Below, in pieces: positions 45,798-55,640 of a stretch of DNA of 64,000 nucleotides (within the stretch, counting starts at the first letter, position 1; every line of letters starts with the position of its first letter). Under the pieces are notes generated by a model. That model saw only the letters and a list, made by a program, of their open reading frames with translations. It was not told the origin of the DNA and did no database searches. The position numbers and the translations under genes are program-made. Source of the stretch: an uncultured Paracoccaceae bacterium (lineage in GTDB: Bacteria > Pseudomonadota > Alphaproteobacteria > Rhodobacterales > Rhodobacteraceae); NCBI GenBank assembly GCA_943787985.1, contig CALSOO010000009.1:147163-211162 (forward strand). The letters run 5' to 3'.

Positions 45798-46604
45798 AGT
45801 GATGCCCGCGGCCATGACAATGAACAATCCGATCCATGTCCACATTTCGGGCCATGTGTCGAAAACAAACCATCCAAACAGCACGGCTGCGAACAGTTGA
45901 AAATATACAAACGGCGCCAAGCGTGTAGCAGGGGCTGCGCTGTAGGCATAAAGAAGCAACAAGTTGCCCAGCATCGAGCCAAGCCCTGACAGAAAGGTAA
46001 TCGATACGACGTAGGGCGTGAACGTCGGGAGTGTTATGAGGCCGAAGGGGGTCAGGATTAATGCGGCGATGAAAAGCTGTGTGAACGATAGGGCGATAGG
46101 CGATCCTAGGTGGGACAACCAGCGCGATGACGTCAGGAACGCGCCGTAAAATGTTCCTGCTGCTACGGCCCAAAGTAGGGCAGGCGATGCATCGGAACCC
46201 GGCTGAACGACGATCAGAACGCCAATAAATCCGATAAAAATCAACGCAGTGCGTTGCCATGTGATGGGCTCGCGCAAAAATATCGCAGCCATGCCGTAAC
46301 TGATGATTGGGCCGATGAAAAAGGCCGCAAACACATCGGCCAGTGGCGCGCTGCTGAGGGCGATCTGGATACAACTGATGCCACAGGCAATCAACAGACC
46401 CCGCAGCCAGATGCGCCAGTCACGCAGCAGCCCCCACGCACTGCGGGGTGCAAAGGGTATTACTAAAATGACCCCGACCATAAAACGTGACCATGCCACA
46501 AACGCAGGCGTCGCCAAACCGGAAGAGGTCAAAAGCTTGCCCGCCGTGTCCCCTGCGGGAATGAGCGACATGGCAAGGAACATGATGAGGACTGCGCGTT
46601 GCAT
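45777..46604 (-). CDS. DMT (EamA)-family transporter
   Basis: A 275-residue protein with ten predicted helices made of two EamA repeats, typical of metabolite or drug exporters. The first repeat shows [18 protein letters not shown]; the second, [21 protein letters not shown] chose the ATG at 46604; an upstream ATG at 46637 adds eleven residues. Substrate is unknown. Confidence 0.88.
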   Translation of the reverse strand: MQRAVLIMFLAMSLIPAGDTAGKLLTSSGLATPAFVAWSRFMVGVILVIPFAPRSAWGLLRDWRIWLRGLLIACGISCIQIALSSAPLADVFAAFFIGPIISYGMAAIFLREPITWQRTALIFIGFIGVLIVVQPGSDASPALLWAVAAGTFYGAFLTSSRWLSHLGSPIALSFTQLFIAALILTPFGLITLPTFTPYVVSITFLSGLGSMLGNLLLLYAYSAAPATRLAPFVYFQLFAAVLFGWFVFDTWPEMWTWIGLFIVMAAGITSARLRA

Positions 46605-46691
46605 GGCAGCGCAGTACCACGGAGCAAAGGGATACAAAAGTGATCGAATCCTGCCTTGTTCCCGTCATATCCGAATGGTTAAGTTCGCAAT

Positions 46692-48185
46692 ATGAAATAT
46701 GCTTTGTCAAAACGGGCTTTTTTGGCCGGATCTCTGTCTGTACTGACCTCAGGCGCTGTGTGGGCGAAGGCCCCAGCAGCATCCTTGCGTCCTGTTCCAC
46801 GCCCCGCAAATGCGGCGAAGCGGTCAGTTCCCGACCCCAAAAGCCTGATTGCGCAGGCCAAACTGGGTGGACGCGTTGTATATGCTGTGGCAGATGCAAA
46901 AACCGGCGCGCGCCTAGAGGGCAATCTGCCCACAACCCAAGTCGCGCCAGCCAGTGTCGCCAAGGCCGTGACAGCGCTGTACGCGTTGGATGCCTTGGGG
47001 GCGGATCACCGGTTTCAAACGCGTCTAATGGCGACGGGTGCGGTGAGCAACGGTGTCCTTGGCGGGGATTTGATCCTTGTGGGGGGCGGTGATCCGACCC
47101 TTGATACCAACCATCTCGCGGACATGGCGCGTCAGTTGAAGGCTGCAGGCGTGCGCGAAGTTCGCGGCGCTTTCAAAGTGTTCGAGGGGGCGCTGCCCTT
47201 TATCAAAACGATTGACACCGATCAGCCCGATCATGTCGGCTACAGTCCTGCCGTGTCTGGAATTTCTTTGAATTACAATCGGGTGCACTTTGAGTGGCGC
47301 CGAAATTCGGGGAAATATTCCATCTCGATGGACGCGCGCTCTGACAAATACCGCCCTGATGTAACGATGGCGCAAATGCGGATCGCGGACCGGTCTTTGC
47401 CTGTTTACGCTTATGCTGATCAAAAGGGCCGCGATGCATGGAGCGTGTCGCGTGGAGCTTTGGGCAATGCCGGCTCAAGGTGGTTGCCTGTACGCAAACC
47501 CGCGGCCTACGCAGGCGATGTGTTTCGCAGTATGGCGGCGTCTCAAGGCATTCGGTTGAAAACAGCCGAAGTCGTGCGCCGTGCCCCGCAAGGCGCCGTT
47601 TTGGTGACACAGCGGAGCGAGCCTTTGCGCGAAATTTTGCGCGACATGTTGCGTTTTTCCACGAACCTGACTGCAGAAATGGTTGGCATGGCGGCAACGT
47701 CCAAGCGAAAGGGCGTGCCGTCAGGATTGCGCGCCTCTGCGAGTGAAATGAACGCGTGGGCCAAGTCCTCGCTTGGGGTGTCGGGCATGAATTTGCGCGA
47801 CCACTCCGGGTTGGGGGCTGCCAACCGCATGAGTGCGGATGCGATGGTTGATACATTGGTCAAGGTCTTTGCGTCGGACAGCTTGCGCACGATTTTGAAA
47901 CCTGTCGCAATGCGCGACTCCAAAGGTAGAGTGCTGAAAAACCATCCGATTGCCGTGAACGCCAAGACAGGGACGCTGAATTTTGTCTCTGGTTTGGGCG
48001 GGTATATGGAGGCCAAGGACGGGTCGGTATTGGCCTTTGCGATTTTTTCCGGAGACGAAGCGGTACGCAAGCGCATCAAAAAGGCCAACCGCGAAGCCCC
48101 CCAAGGCGCGCGTGGATACAACAAGCGGGCAAAGCGGTTGCAGCAGCAGTTGATTGAACGATGGGGCACGCTTTACGGGTCGTGA
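46692..48185 (+). CDS. dacB: D-alanyl-D-alanine carboxypeptidase/endopeptidase (PBP4)
   Basis: A 497-residue class C penicillin-binding protein that trims or cuts peptidoglycan cross-links in the periplasm. The N-terminal signal (SKRAFLAGSLSVLTSGAVWA) leads to export. Active-site motifs are Ser88-Val-Ala-Lys91 in APASVAKA, the SxN motif in FSTNLTAEMVG and the KTG box in NAKTGTLNFVSG. Length is standard for DacB. Confidence 0.94.
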   Translation: MKYALSKRAFLAGSLSVLTSGAVWAKAPAASLRPVPRPANAAKRSVPDPKSLIAQAKLGGRVVYAVADAKTGARLEGNLPTTQVAPASVAKAVTALYALDALGADHRFQTRLMATGAVSNGVLGGDLILVGGGDPTLDTNHLADMARQLKAAGVREVRGAFKVFEGALPFIKTIDTDQPDHVGYSPAVSGISLNYNRVHFEWRRNSGKYSISMDARSDKYRPDVTMAQMRIADRSLPVYAYADQKGRDAWSVSRGALGNAGSRWLPVRKPAAYAGDVFRSMAASQGIRLKTAEVVRRAPQGAVLVTQRSEPLREILRDMLRFSTNLTAEMVGMAATSKRKGVPSGLRASASEMNAWAKSSLGVSGMNLRDHSGLGAANRMSADAMVDTLVKVFASDSLRTILKPVAMRDSKGRVLKNHPIAVNAKTGTLNFVSGLGGYMEAKDGSVLAFAIFSGDEAVRKRIKKANREAPQGARGYNKRAKRLQQQLIERWGTLYGS

Positions 48186-48565
48186 TCGGGAACGGGTTTT
48201 CGGTGCTCGCGTGTTGGACGGGTGTGCGACAATTCCGCGACTGGGAAACCAAATGTAACATGATCCGGTCGACAAATTTACAACCAGCATCGGTAGGCGA
48301 AAAAGCGTCTTCTTTGGGGTCCTTGCTTTTGCAGGCCTTGTGGTGGGCTGTATTAATTTTGCGAAATGGAAGTCGGTGCGAACAGGCCGCTATGGCTTTC
48401 GGTAGACCGCTACAAGAACCTAAACGAGCCTGACAGGCGACTTGTTTTTCTCGCCGCCTTGTCATTTTTCACAACGGCCATCTCGGCCCGATCTGCCATA
48501 TCCAGATCAGGACGCGAGAAATTTCAGCACGCGCGAGTCACGCAATCAAAATCAAGTGCACAGGA
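48186..48565. other. 380-bp interval without a convincing gene
   Basis: Short ORFs occur in several frames, but none has a start, RBS and recognisable sequence together. One + frame (about 48259-48408) encodes a hydrophobic stretch KSVFFGVLAFAGLVVGC that resembles a lipoprotein signal. It has no start codon before it and ends soon after, so it may be a remnant. Confidence 0.4.
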
Positions 48566-48898
48566 TCATTCGTGGGAGATCAATGCGCTGTGCGGGGCGG
48601 AGACTTGTTTGAGGAACGTTCGATCCTCACGCAGCAGGAATTTCTCCTTTTGGGCAAACGCGTAGTTCTCGCGCCCAAGCGGATCATTCGCCAATCTCGC
48701 GCGATACTTCTCGTAATCGGCCAGACTGGCCACATTATAAATACCATACGCCAGCGTGCTTGACCCTTCATGAGGTGCGTAATACCCGACCAGATCAGCG
48801 CCGCATCGCGGAATAGCTTGCCCCCAATTGCGGGCATATTGTTCAAACTGTGATTTTTTGGTCGGGTCGATCTGGTAACGGATGACGCAGGTCAGCAT
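48566..48898 (-). CDS. NIPSNAP-family protein
   Basis: A 110-residue alpha-beta-barrel-like protein of the NIPSNAP family. It begins MLTCVIRYQIDPTKKSQFEQ and contains YEKYRARLANDPLGRENYAF, both standard for bacterial members. Function is unknown in most species. It lies 86 bases after the RidA gene on the same strand, so the two may be cotranscribed. Confidence 0.88.
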   Translation of the reverse strand: MLTCVIRYQIDPTKKSQFEQYARNWGQAIPRCGADLVGYYAPHEGSSTLAYGIYNVASLADYEKYRARLANDPLGRENYAFAQKEKFLLREDRTFLKQVSAPHSALISHE

Positions 48899-48984
48899 GT
48901 TACATCCTTTTCAAATTGTTTGGCGCGTGCAGTAAACGTCATCCAGATTGCTCAGCCGGATGACGTGTTGTTGCGCGGTTTGCA

Positions 48985-49380
48985 TCAGGCTGCGGCTGTT
49001 GCTTCGATTTCAAACAGCAAACCGGGTATGGCGAGGCGGGTTACACCCAGCAATGTCATCGGCGGGGCGTTCTGGACGGGGCCAAAGCGCATGCCCATCA
49101 GATCGAAGTTCTTCAACGCGTCGTCCACGTCGGTCGCATAAACGCCAAGCTTGATGACGTGGCTCAGGTCCATGCCCGCTCCTTTGAGCACGGCCTCAAG
49201 GTTATCAAGCGCCAAAGCGATCTGGCCGCGCATGTCACCCTCATGTTGGGGTGCACCGTTTTCGTCGACAGCAGTTTGCCCCGCTATGATCAGTTGGCGC
49301 GTTTGGCCTTCGATGATTTCGGCCTGATTGTAGCCAAGTTTCAGGGACCAGTTCCAAGGGTTTACTGCAGTGCGTTTCAT
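48985..49380 (-). CDS. RidA-family deaminase/endoribonuclease-like protein
   Basis: A 131-residue Rid-family protein. Classic RidA hydrolyses reactive enamine/imine intermediates. Here the start is MKRTAVNPWNWSLKLGYNQA, the signature GQTAVDENG lies near residue 34, and LFEIEATAA is at the end. The usual active-site Arg of RidA proper is not clear, so this may be an Rid subgroup with another role. It is divergent from the WYL regulator. Confidence 0.88.
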   Translation of the reverse strand: MKRTAVNPWNWSLKLGYNQAEIIEGQTRQLIIAGQTAVDENGAPQHEGDMRGQIALALDNLEAVLKGAGMDLSHVIKLGVYATDVDDALKNFDLMGMRFGPVQNAPPMTLLGVTRLAIPGLLFEIEATAAA

Positions 49381-49467
49381 CGTTCGTTTCCTTTGTTGAT
49401 GTGTTCTGAACCCTTTGTAGAATTAATTAGTGCCAAAATTTGTCACCAATTATGCTAGGGTGGTGAA

Positions 49468-50214
49468 ATGAATATTAGACGACGCCATGACACCATCGCG
49501 CGCACTCTACGGCGCAACGGAACTGCAACCATTGATGAGCTGGCCCACGAGGTTGGCGCGTCTCGGCGCACTGTGTTGCGCGACATCTCGGCGCTGCGCT
49601 ACGATGGATTCGTTATCTATTCCGAAAGTGGCCCAGGCGGCGGGCTGCAACTTGATCCGCAATCCATCCAAACTTCAGCGCGCCTGTCTGTGGCCGAAGT
49701 CTTTGCGCTTTTGATCAGTGTTGCCGCGATGCGCGCTGCACAAAACCTGCCGTTTTCGGATTTGGCAGATGCAGGTCTGGCCAAGATCGAGAAATCCTTG
49801 CCCTCGGAGAAAGTGCGCGACCTGCGCCGTTTTCTGCAGTGTTTGCATATTGGGCAGTTGTCGCCAAAGCAGGATCTTTCGGATCTGGGCAAAATTGACC
49901 CCACCCTGTTGCCTGCATTCGAGAATGCGTTCTTGGAGCAATGCCTCATGCGATTTCAATACCGCGACGCAAAGGGGGCCAAGTCCAGTCGTGAAGTCGA
50001 GCCGCAGGCCATGCTTGTCTTGCAACCCTTGTGGTATCTGGTGGCATGGGACCCTATGCGCGAAGGGTTCCGTCATTTTCGTATGGATCGCATCAGCGCA
50101 CCGGAATGCGTTACCGGTACATCATTCCGGCGCAGGCATGTTCCGTTCGAGAAGGATGTCAGTCCATACAGTGACACCGTCGCCCCAAGCTCTCCAAACG
50201 TGCAAACAAAATAA
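49468..50214 (+). CDS. HTH/WYL-domain transcriptional regulator (YafY type)
   Basis: A 248-residue regulator. Residues 1-60 form an HTH_11/DeoR-like domain (HDTIARTLRRNGTATIDELA, SRRTVLRDISALRYDG). About 140-230 is the WYL domain (FQYRDAKGAKSSREVEPQAM, LQPLWYLVAWDPMREGFRHF). It is divergent from the RidA-NIPSNAP pair and probably controls it. The ligand is unknown. Confidence 0.9.
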   Translation: MNIRRRHDTIARTLRRNGTATIDELAHEVGASRRTVLRDISALRYDGFVIYSESGPGGGLQLDPQSIQTSARLSVAEVFALLISVAAMRAAQNLPFSDLADAGLAKIEKSLPSEKVRDLRRFLQCLHIGQLSPKQDLSDLGKIDPTLLPAFENAFLEQCLMRFQYRDAKGAKSSREVEPQAMLVLQPLWYLVAWDPMREGFRHFRMDRISAPECVTGTSFRRRHVPFEKDVSPYSDTVAPSSPNVQTK

Positions 50215-50245
50215 TCCATAGACAGCAGTTGGTCTTTACCAAGTG

Positions 50246-51637
50246 CTAAGACACGGTCGGAGTGCGTGTGGAATAGGGCGCCAGTGGCAACGATATCCTG
50301 ATTGATGCGCCGGATGTGCGGGCAAGAATTTCCAGTGCCCCGCCATGATTTTGCATGACTTTGGCCGCGATGGGCAGTCCCAATCCACTCCCGGGGCCGC
50401 CCCCTGCCTGACTGAACCTGCTGATGGCTTCCACATGCCGATCTGGCGGGATCCCGAGGCCGTCATCGTTGACCGTCAAAACGGCATTTTGGCCATTCAG
50501 CGTCAGCAGAAATTCAATTTTCGTTAATTGTGGGCCTCCGTGGATGATCGCATTGTTCAACACATTCAACAGCGCCTCGCGCAGCATTGTTTCATCACCG
50601 CAGATCGTCATATCCCCAGAGGGAAGGGCGCAAATCAAGGAAACGTTTTCGTTCAGATGTTGTGCTGAAAAACTGTCACTCACGTTTTGAACAAGGGCTT
50701 TGAAGTCGGTTGGGAGCCCTGATGTGGCGATGTCTGTTCCGCTTGCGCGCTCGAACGACAGCAATTTGTTTGTCAGATCGCTTGCCTCGCGGGCTGCCTG
50801 CACCAATTCGATGCTGCGCGCTTTGGCCGCTTTTGCGTTCGGCGCGTTTTGAACGGCTTCGGCAAGCGCAAGCACACCTGCCACAGGATTTCTAAGCTGA
50901 TGCGCGGCGTTCGAGATAAACTCGTCTTTGGAACTGATCCTGCGGGACACGCGATCAAGCAACTGGTTCAGGGTTGTGACCAGCCCTTGCGTTTCAACAG
51001 GCACGGAGCGGCGGATGGGGTCAAGTTCGTTTGGGTTGCGTTTGGCTATAGCGTGTTCAAGGTCCAGCAACGGACGCAGACCTAGCCGGACGCCAAACCA
51101 GACTACTATGGCCACACTCATCACCAACAGGGCAATGACTGCAAAGGAGCGGGACAAGACGTCCCGCACAAAACTGCTGCGCACATCGGCGCTTTGCCAG
51201 ACTGTGATATTGAACACGCCTGCGACCCCACTGACAACTGTAACATCTTGAAAACGAAGAACCCGTACGTTCTCGCCTTGGTAATTTCCATCATAGAAAA
51301 ACGGGTCGACCAATGCGTTTGGCGCCTCTAGGGGGAGGGCAGGTGGTGTCGCGTATCCGATCACAAACACGCCGTCCGGGGCGTAGACATGATAGAATAA
51401 AGTGCCGCCCGACGTATCGTTGACCAAACGTCGTGTTGCGGGGCTGATCGCATCTCCATCCGATACGGCCACATCTCGTGAAATTGCCAAAGCTGCTGAC
51501 AGCAACCCCCGATCAAAGATGTTTTCAGCGCGCGTCGTGGTGGTGCGGAACTGCCATGCTGCCGCGATCATGGACAGCACGAGGAGGGGGAGCAGAATAA
51601 TGATAATCAAACGTGTGCGCAGTGAGTTGGGTCTCAT
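50246..51637 (-). CDS. tctE: Two-component sensor histidine kinase, TctE type
   Basis: A 463-residue membrane kinase. Two helices (about 9-28 and 164-185) frame a periplasmic sensor domain. The HisKA box FISNAAHQLRNPVAG holds phospho-acceptor His246. The HATPase domain follows with NVLNNAIIHGG (N box) and GSGLGLPIAAKV (G2 box). It overlaps the response-regulator gene by 4 bases. With TctC and TctA next door, it is probably the tricarboxylate sensor TctE. Confidence 0.9.
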   Translation of the reverse strand: MRPNSLRTRLIIIILLPLLVLSMIAAAWQFRTTTTRAENIFDRGLLSAALAISRDVAVSDGDAISPATRRLVNDTSGGTLFYHVYAPDGVFVIGYATPPALPLEAPNALVDPFFYDGNYQGENVRVLRFQDVTVVSGVAGVFNITVWQSADVRSSFVRDVLSRSFAVIALLVMSVAIVVWFGVRLGLRPLLDLEHAIAKRNPNELDPIRRSVPVETQGLVTTLNQLLDRVSRRISSKDEFISNAAHQLRNPVAGVLALAEAVQNAPNAKAAKARSIELVQAAREASDLTNKLLSFERASGTDIATSGLPTDFKALVQNVSDSFSAQHLNENVSLICALPSGDMTICGDETMLREALLNVLNNAIIHGGPQLTKIEFLLTLNGQNAVLTVNDDGLGIPPDRHVEAISRFSQAGGGPGSGLGLPIAAKVMQNHGGALEILARTSGASIRISLPLAPYSTRTPTVS

Positions 51638-52308
51638 AGCACGGGTCCGGCCAGCATTTGATATCCAAGTCCACGCCGTGTGCGTATCAAAATGCCGTAT
51701 GTTTTAAGGCGGCTGCGCAGGCGGGAGATGTAGACCTCTACCACGGCTTCTTCGACATCGGTGCCCACGCCGTAAACATGGTCCAGGACCGCGGCTTTTG
51801 AGATAAGCCGCCCGTCTGCAGCCAGCAAACATTCAAAGACGGACATTTCGCGACGGGGCAGATCAATCTCGGCCTTGCCATCAAGCAATTGGCGCGCGCC
51901 GGCATTGTATTGCAAGGCACCGATGCTGATGTAGTGCTGTTGGGGAATAGCGCGTCTGCGCAGCAACGCGCGGACCCGCGCTTCGAGCTCGGCCATCTCG
52001 AACGGCTTGATCAGATAGTCGTCCGCGCCAGCATCAAGCCCCGTTACACGGTCTTGGGTATCCGCGCGCGCCGTCAACAAAATCACCGGACGCACATCGC
52101 CACGCTTGCGCATTTCGGTCAGCAGCGTCAGCCCATCTGTCCCTGGCAGATTGATGTCCAGAATGACCAGATCCGCGCCGTCGTTCTTGAGATACGCCTC
52201 CGCTGCGCTGCCATCATGCAACGTATCTACAGCGTGTCCTGCGTCTTCAAGGCGGTAGGTGATGCCTTTGGCAAGGCTGATGTTGTCTTCGACCAGAGTG
52301 ATCCGCAT
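51634..52308 (-). CDS. tctD: OmpR-type response regulator, TctD type
   Basis: A 224-residue response regulator. The receiver domain has the phosphorylation site Asp51 in VILDINLPGTDG and Lys in DYLIKPFE near residue 101. The C-terminal winged helix has PRREMSVFECLLAADGR and VEVYISRLRSRLK. It is divergent from tctC and probably activates it in response to the tricarboxylate. Confidence 0.92.
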   Translation of the reverse strand: MRITLVEDNISLAKGITYRLEDAGHAVDTLHDGSAAEAYLKNDGADLVILDINLPGTDGLTLLTEMRKRGDVRPVILLTARADTQDRVTGLDAGADDYLIKPFEMAELEARVRALLRRRAIPQQHYISIGALQYNAGARQLLDGKAEIDLPRREMSVFECLLAADGRLISKAAVLDHVYGVGTDVEEAVVEVYISRLRSRLKTYGILIRTRRGLGYQMLAGPVL

Positions 52309-52442
52309 CGTGGTTCATTTCGATTGTGCAAGTCTGGTGCAAGGTTCGCAGGTCACACAGAGGACATCAACAGGGGCGGACACCCCTATACGATTCTATT
52401 TTGCCCCTTTGGGAGAAGGGGCTTTCAAACTGGGAGGAAGAT

Positions 52443-53549
52443 ATGTCCATTTTTAAATCCACGCGCGGCGTGGCCATGAGCATGGTTGCTGCGGCCACTG
52501 CAACATTCGGACTGCAGGCACATGCAGGCGGCCACGGTATTGATCTGGCCGGTAAAACAGTTGAATGGATCATTCCATTCTCTGAAACAGGCGGTTCGGC
52601 CAAATGGGCCAATTTTTATGCGCCCTTGCTGTCTGAAGCCTTGCCGGGCGCGCCTACGGTTGTTGTTAAGTTTATGCCGGGTGCCGGCTCCACCAAGGGG
52701 GCCAACTTTTTCCAAGAGCAGACTTATGACGATGGTACGCTGATTTTCGGTTCTTCGGGCTCGACCCAGTTCCCTTATCTGCTGGGCGATCCACGGGTAA
52801 AGTTTGAATACGCAGACTGGAATGTTGTGCTGGCCTCAGGCACCGGTGGCGTCGCCTATTTGCCGCCAGAGCTGGCTGCCAAAATGGACGGCCTGAATGC
52901 TGCGCCTTTGCAGGGTGAAGATTTCATCTATGGCAACCAAGGTGCCACACGTTTGGACCTCGTGCCGACACTGGCATGGGAAATGCTGGGTTTGAATGTT
53001 GAGTCTGTTATGGGCATCAAAGGTCGCGGTGATGGCCGTCTGATGTTCGAGCGTGGCGAAGCCAATATCGATTATCAAACATCGTCCTCCTACCTGTCCG
53101 GCGTAACGCCGCTGGTTGAGGCAGGTACGGCCGTGCCGATGATGTCATGGGGTGCGCTTGATGATGCTGGTAACATTGTGCGCGATCCCACATTCCCCGA
53201 CATGCCAACTTTCAAGGAAGTTTGCGAAGCCACAGAGGGTTGCGAGACCTCGGGTGAGAAATGGGACGCTTGGAAAGCCTTCTTTATCGCGGGCTTTCCT
53301 GCGCAAAAAATGGTGTTCCTGCCCCAAGGCGCGTCCAACGACGCCATCGTGACTTACACCAAGGCCTTTGAGGAAGTGAAAGCACGCGCTGACTTTGCCG
53401 AAATTTCGGGCAAACGTCTGGGCAAATACCCCCAGATGACGGGTGATGCTGCCAAAACCGCTATGGAGAGCGCAACCAAAGTATCTCCTGAGGCCAAAGC
53501 GTTCATCGTGAACTGGTTGCAGGAAAAATACGGCGTGTCGCTGAAATAA
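52443..53549 (+). CDS. tctC: Tripartite tricarboxylate transporter binding protein, TctC/Bug family
   Basis: A 368-residue periplasmic binding protein with a signal peptide (ending near GLQAHA). The Bug-family block VEWIIPFSETGGSAKWANF lies near residue 42, and PTVVVKFMPGAGSTKGANF near 80. At 368 residues it is longer than the usual Bug length of about 320. GGGAGG precedes the ATG. It should capture a carboxylate such as citrate, tricarballylate or aconitate for the TctAB permease. Confidence 0.9.
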   Translation: MSIFKSTRGVAMSMVAAATATFGLQAHAGGHGIDLAGKTVEWIIPFSETGGSAKWANFYAPLLSEALPGAPTVVVKFMPGAGSTKGANFFQEQTYDDGTLIFGSSGSTQFPYLLGDPRVKFEYADWNVVLASGTGGVAYLPPELAAKMDGLNAAPLQGEDFIYGNQGATRLDLVPTLAWEMLGLNVESVMGIKGRGDGRLMFERGEANIDYQTSSSYLSGVTPLVEAGTAVPMMSWGALDDAGNIVRDPTFPDMPTFKEVCEATEGCETSGEKWDAWKAFFIAGFPAQKMVFLPQGASNDAIVTYTKAFEEVKARADFAEISGKRLGKYPQMTGDAAKTAMESATKVSPEAKAFIVNWLQEKYGVSLK

Positions 53550-53563
53550 GCTTCGCTTTTTGA

Positions 53564-53592
53564 GCGCCCCGCCGGCCTTGGCGGGGCGTTTT
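53564..53592 (+). terminator. Hairpin between tctC and tctA
   Basis: CGCCCCGCC (53565-53573) pairs with GGCGGGGCG (53580-53588), followed by TTTTC. It lies 15 bases after the tctC stop and before tctA, a partial terminator that favours binding-protein production. Confidence 0.78.
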
Positions 53593-53612
53593 CAAAAGCG
53601 AAGGGGGACAAC

Positions 53613-55640
53613 ATGGAAGTCATCATGGAGGCGCTGCCCGCGTTTGGCGACGCTTGGGCATTGATTCTGCAACCGATCGTGTTGGGCTATCTGGTCATGG
53701 GTGTTCTGATGGGCCTGTGTATCGGAGTCTTTCCGGGCCTTGGCGGTATCGCAGGTCTGTCATTGCTGTTGCCTTTCATGTTCGGCATGGACCCGATTTT
53801 GGGTTTGGCGCTGATGATTGGCATGGTGGCTGTCGTCCCGACCTCTGACACGTTTGCATCCGTCTTGATGGGCATTCCGGGTTCATCGGCCTCTCAAGCG
53901 ACGGTGCTGGACGGCTTTCCCATGGCCAAAAAGGGACAGGCAGCGCGGGCGCTCTCTGCCGCATTTGCCTCCTCATTGTTTGGTGGTTTGGTTGGTGCAG
54001 CCTTTCTCACAGTCTTCATCCTCATTGCGCGCCCCATCGTATTGGAGTTCCGCACACCCGAGTTGTTGATGATCACCATTTTCGGCCTGTCTATGGTGGG
54101 AATCCTTGCAGGCCGGGTCGCGATCAAGGGGGTTGTGGCTGCGGGTTTGGGCATGCTTATCGGCACAATCGGCGAAGGGGCATCTTCAGGCGATCTGCGC
54201 ATGTCGTCGTACGATTTCCCTTACCTCACGGACGGGTTGAAGTTGGTGATCGTGGGCCTTGGCATCTTTGCCATTCCCGAGATCATTTCCTTGCTACGCC
54301 AGGACCGCGCCATCAGTCAGGAACCGCAATTGGGCGGCGGTTGGTTGTTGGGGGTCAAAGACTGGTTTGCCAACATCTGGCTTTCTGTGCGCTGTTCAAT
54401 CATCGGAGTTGTGGTCGGGGTGATCCCCGGTTTGGGCGGCTCTGTCGTGGACTGGATCGCCTACGGGCACGCGGTGCAAACCACCAAAGACCGGTCGAAA
54501 TTCGGCAAAGGCGAAGTGCGCGGCGTGATCGGGCCTGAGAGTTCCAACAATGCCAAAGAAGGCGGCGGCCTTGTGCCAACATTGTTGTTTGGCATTCCCG
54601 GTTCCGGCTCTATGGCGATTTTCATCGGTGCGATTGCCCTGCTCGGCTCGGGCCAGATCGAAGTCGGTCCTGCGATGTTGAAAAACAACCTCGACATCAC
54701 CTATGCGATTGTCTGGTTGCTGGCGCTGGCCAACGTGGTGGGTACGGTCATCTGCATCGCCGCATCTGGCGGCATTGCAAAGCTGACGACGATCCGTTTT
54801 GTGTTGCTGGCCCCCTTCCTGTTTATGATCATCAGTTTTGCGGCTTTCCAATCAGGACAAAACCTGATGGATTTGGTGGCCTTGTTTGCCATCGGATTCC
54901 TTGGCATTTTTATGCGCCGCTTTGACTGGTCGCGCCCTGCCTTCCTGATTGGCTTTGTTTTGGCAACTCCTGCAGAGACCTACGCCAACCAAGCGGTGCA
55001 AATCGCAGCTTCGCGGTTTCGCAAAAGCTTTGGCGAAGGGATCGAATATATGTTTTCACCCATCGTGATTGTGCTGCTGATCATCACGGTCATCTCGGTT
55101 GTGCTTGGGCTGCGTCAGGCCAAACACATCATGGCGGAGGGGGACGTGAAATCCGGCTCCAAGCGCGCGCCCCTGATGTTCTTGTTGTTGTTGACGGGTT
55201 ACATTGCCTATGCGCTGTTTGATGCGGCCTCGATCCCCAGCTACAGCCGCGACCGTGTCTTTCCTATGTTTGTGGCCAGTATTTGCCTCATTGGTTGCGC
55301 TGTTTTGATCATCCGCATGATGCTAAAGCCGGAAACGGACGTGATGTTTGCTGACCGCGAAACGAACGGTGAAGACGCCGATGCGACGCATGGCCTGTGG
55401 ACAACACTGGGCTGGTTCGCCGGACTTCTGGTGCTGACAGCATTGCTGGGCTTCATCCTTGCGCTGGTGATTTTCCTGTTCAGTTTCATGCGGCTTCGGG
55501 CGGGGCTCAGCATTGCCTTCGCAGCCCTTTATACGGCTGGCGGAATTGCCTTTATCTGTGTGATGGCATGGCTGCTCAACCGAGATTTCCCGCCCGGCCT
55601 TTTGCAAGAATTCTTCGACCTTCCGTGGCCTTTGACATGA
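53613..55640 (+). CDS. tctA: Fused tripartite tricarboxylate transporter permease TctA-TctB
   Basis: A 675-residue membrane protein. Residues 1-505 are TctA: MGVLMGLCIGVFPGLGGIAG near the start, PTSDTFASVLMGIPGSSAS near 73, and IPGSGSMAIFIGAIALLG near 330. Residues about 515-675 form four more helices that match TctB (RAPLMFLLLLTGYIAYALFD, LLGFILALVIFLFSF). These are normally separate genes. No independent tctB exists here. The end overlaps the PrpF-family gene by 4 bases. Confidence 0.9.
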   Translation: MEVIMEALPAFGDAWALILQPIVLGYLVMGVLMGLCIGVFPGLGGIAGLSLLLPFMFGMDPILGLALMIGMVAVVPTSDTFASVLMGIPGSSASQATVLDGFPMAKKGQAARALSAAFASSLFGGLVGAAFLTVFILIARPIVLEFRTPELLMITIFGLSMVGILAGRVAIKGVVAAGLGMLIGTIGEGASSGDLRMSSYDFPYLTDGLKLVIVGLGIFAIPEIISLLRQDRAISQEPQLGGGWLLGVKDWFANIWLSVRCSIIGVVVGVIPGLGGSVVDWIAYGHAVQTTKDRSKFGKGEVRGVIGPESSNNAKEGGGLVPTLLFGIPGSGSMAIFIGAIALLGSGQIEVGPAMLKNNLDITYAIVWLLALANVVGTVICIAASGGIAKLTTIRFVLLAPFLFMIISFAAFQSGQNLMDLVALFAIGFLGIFMRRFDWSRPAFLIGFVLATPAETYANQAVQIAASRFRKSFGEGIEYMFSPIVIVLLIITVISVVLGLRQAKHIMAEGDVKSGSKRAPLMFLLLLTGYIAYALFDAASIPSYSRDRVFPMFVASICLIGCAVLIIRMMLKPETDVMFADRETNGEDADATHGLWTTLGWFAGLLVLTALLGFILALVIFLFSFMRLRAGLSIAFAALYTAGGIAFICVMAWLLNRDFPPGLLQEFFDLPWPLT

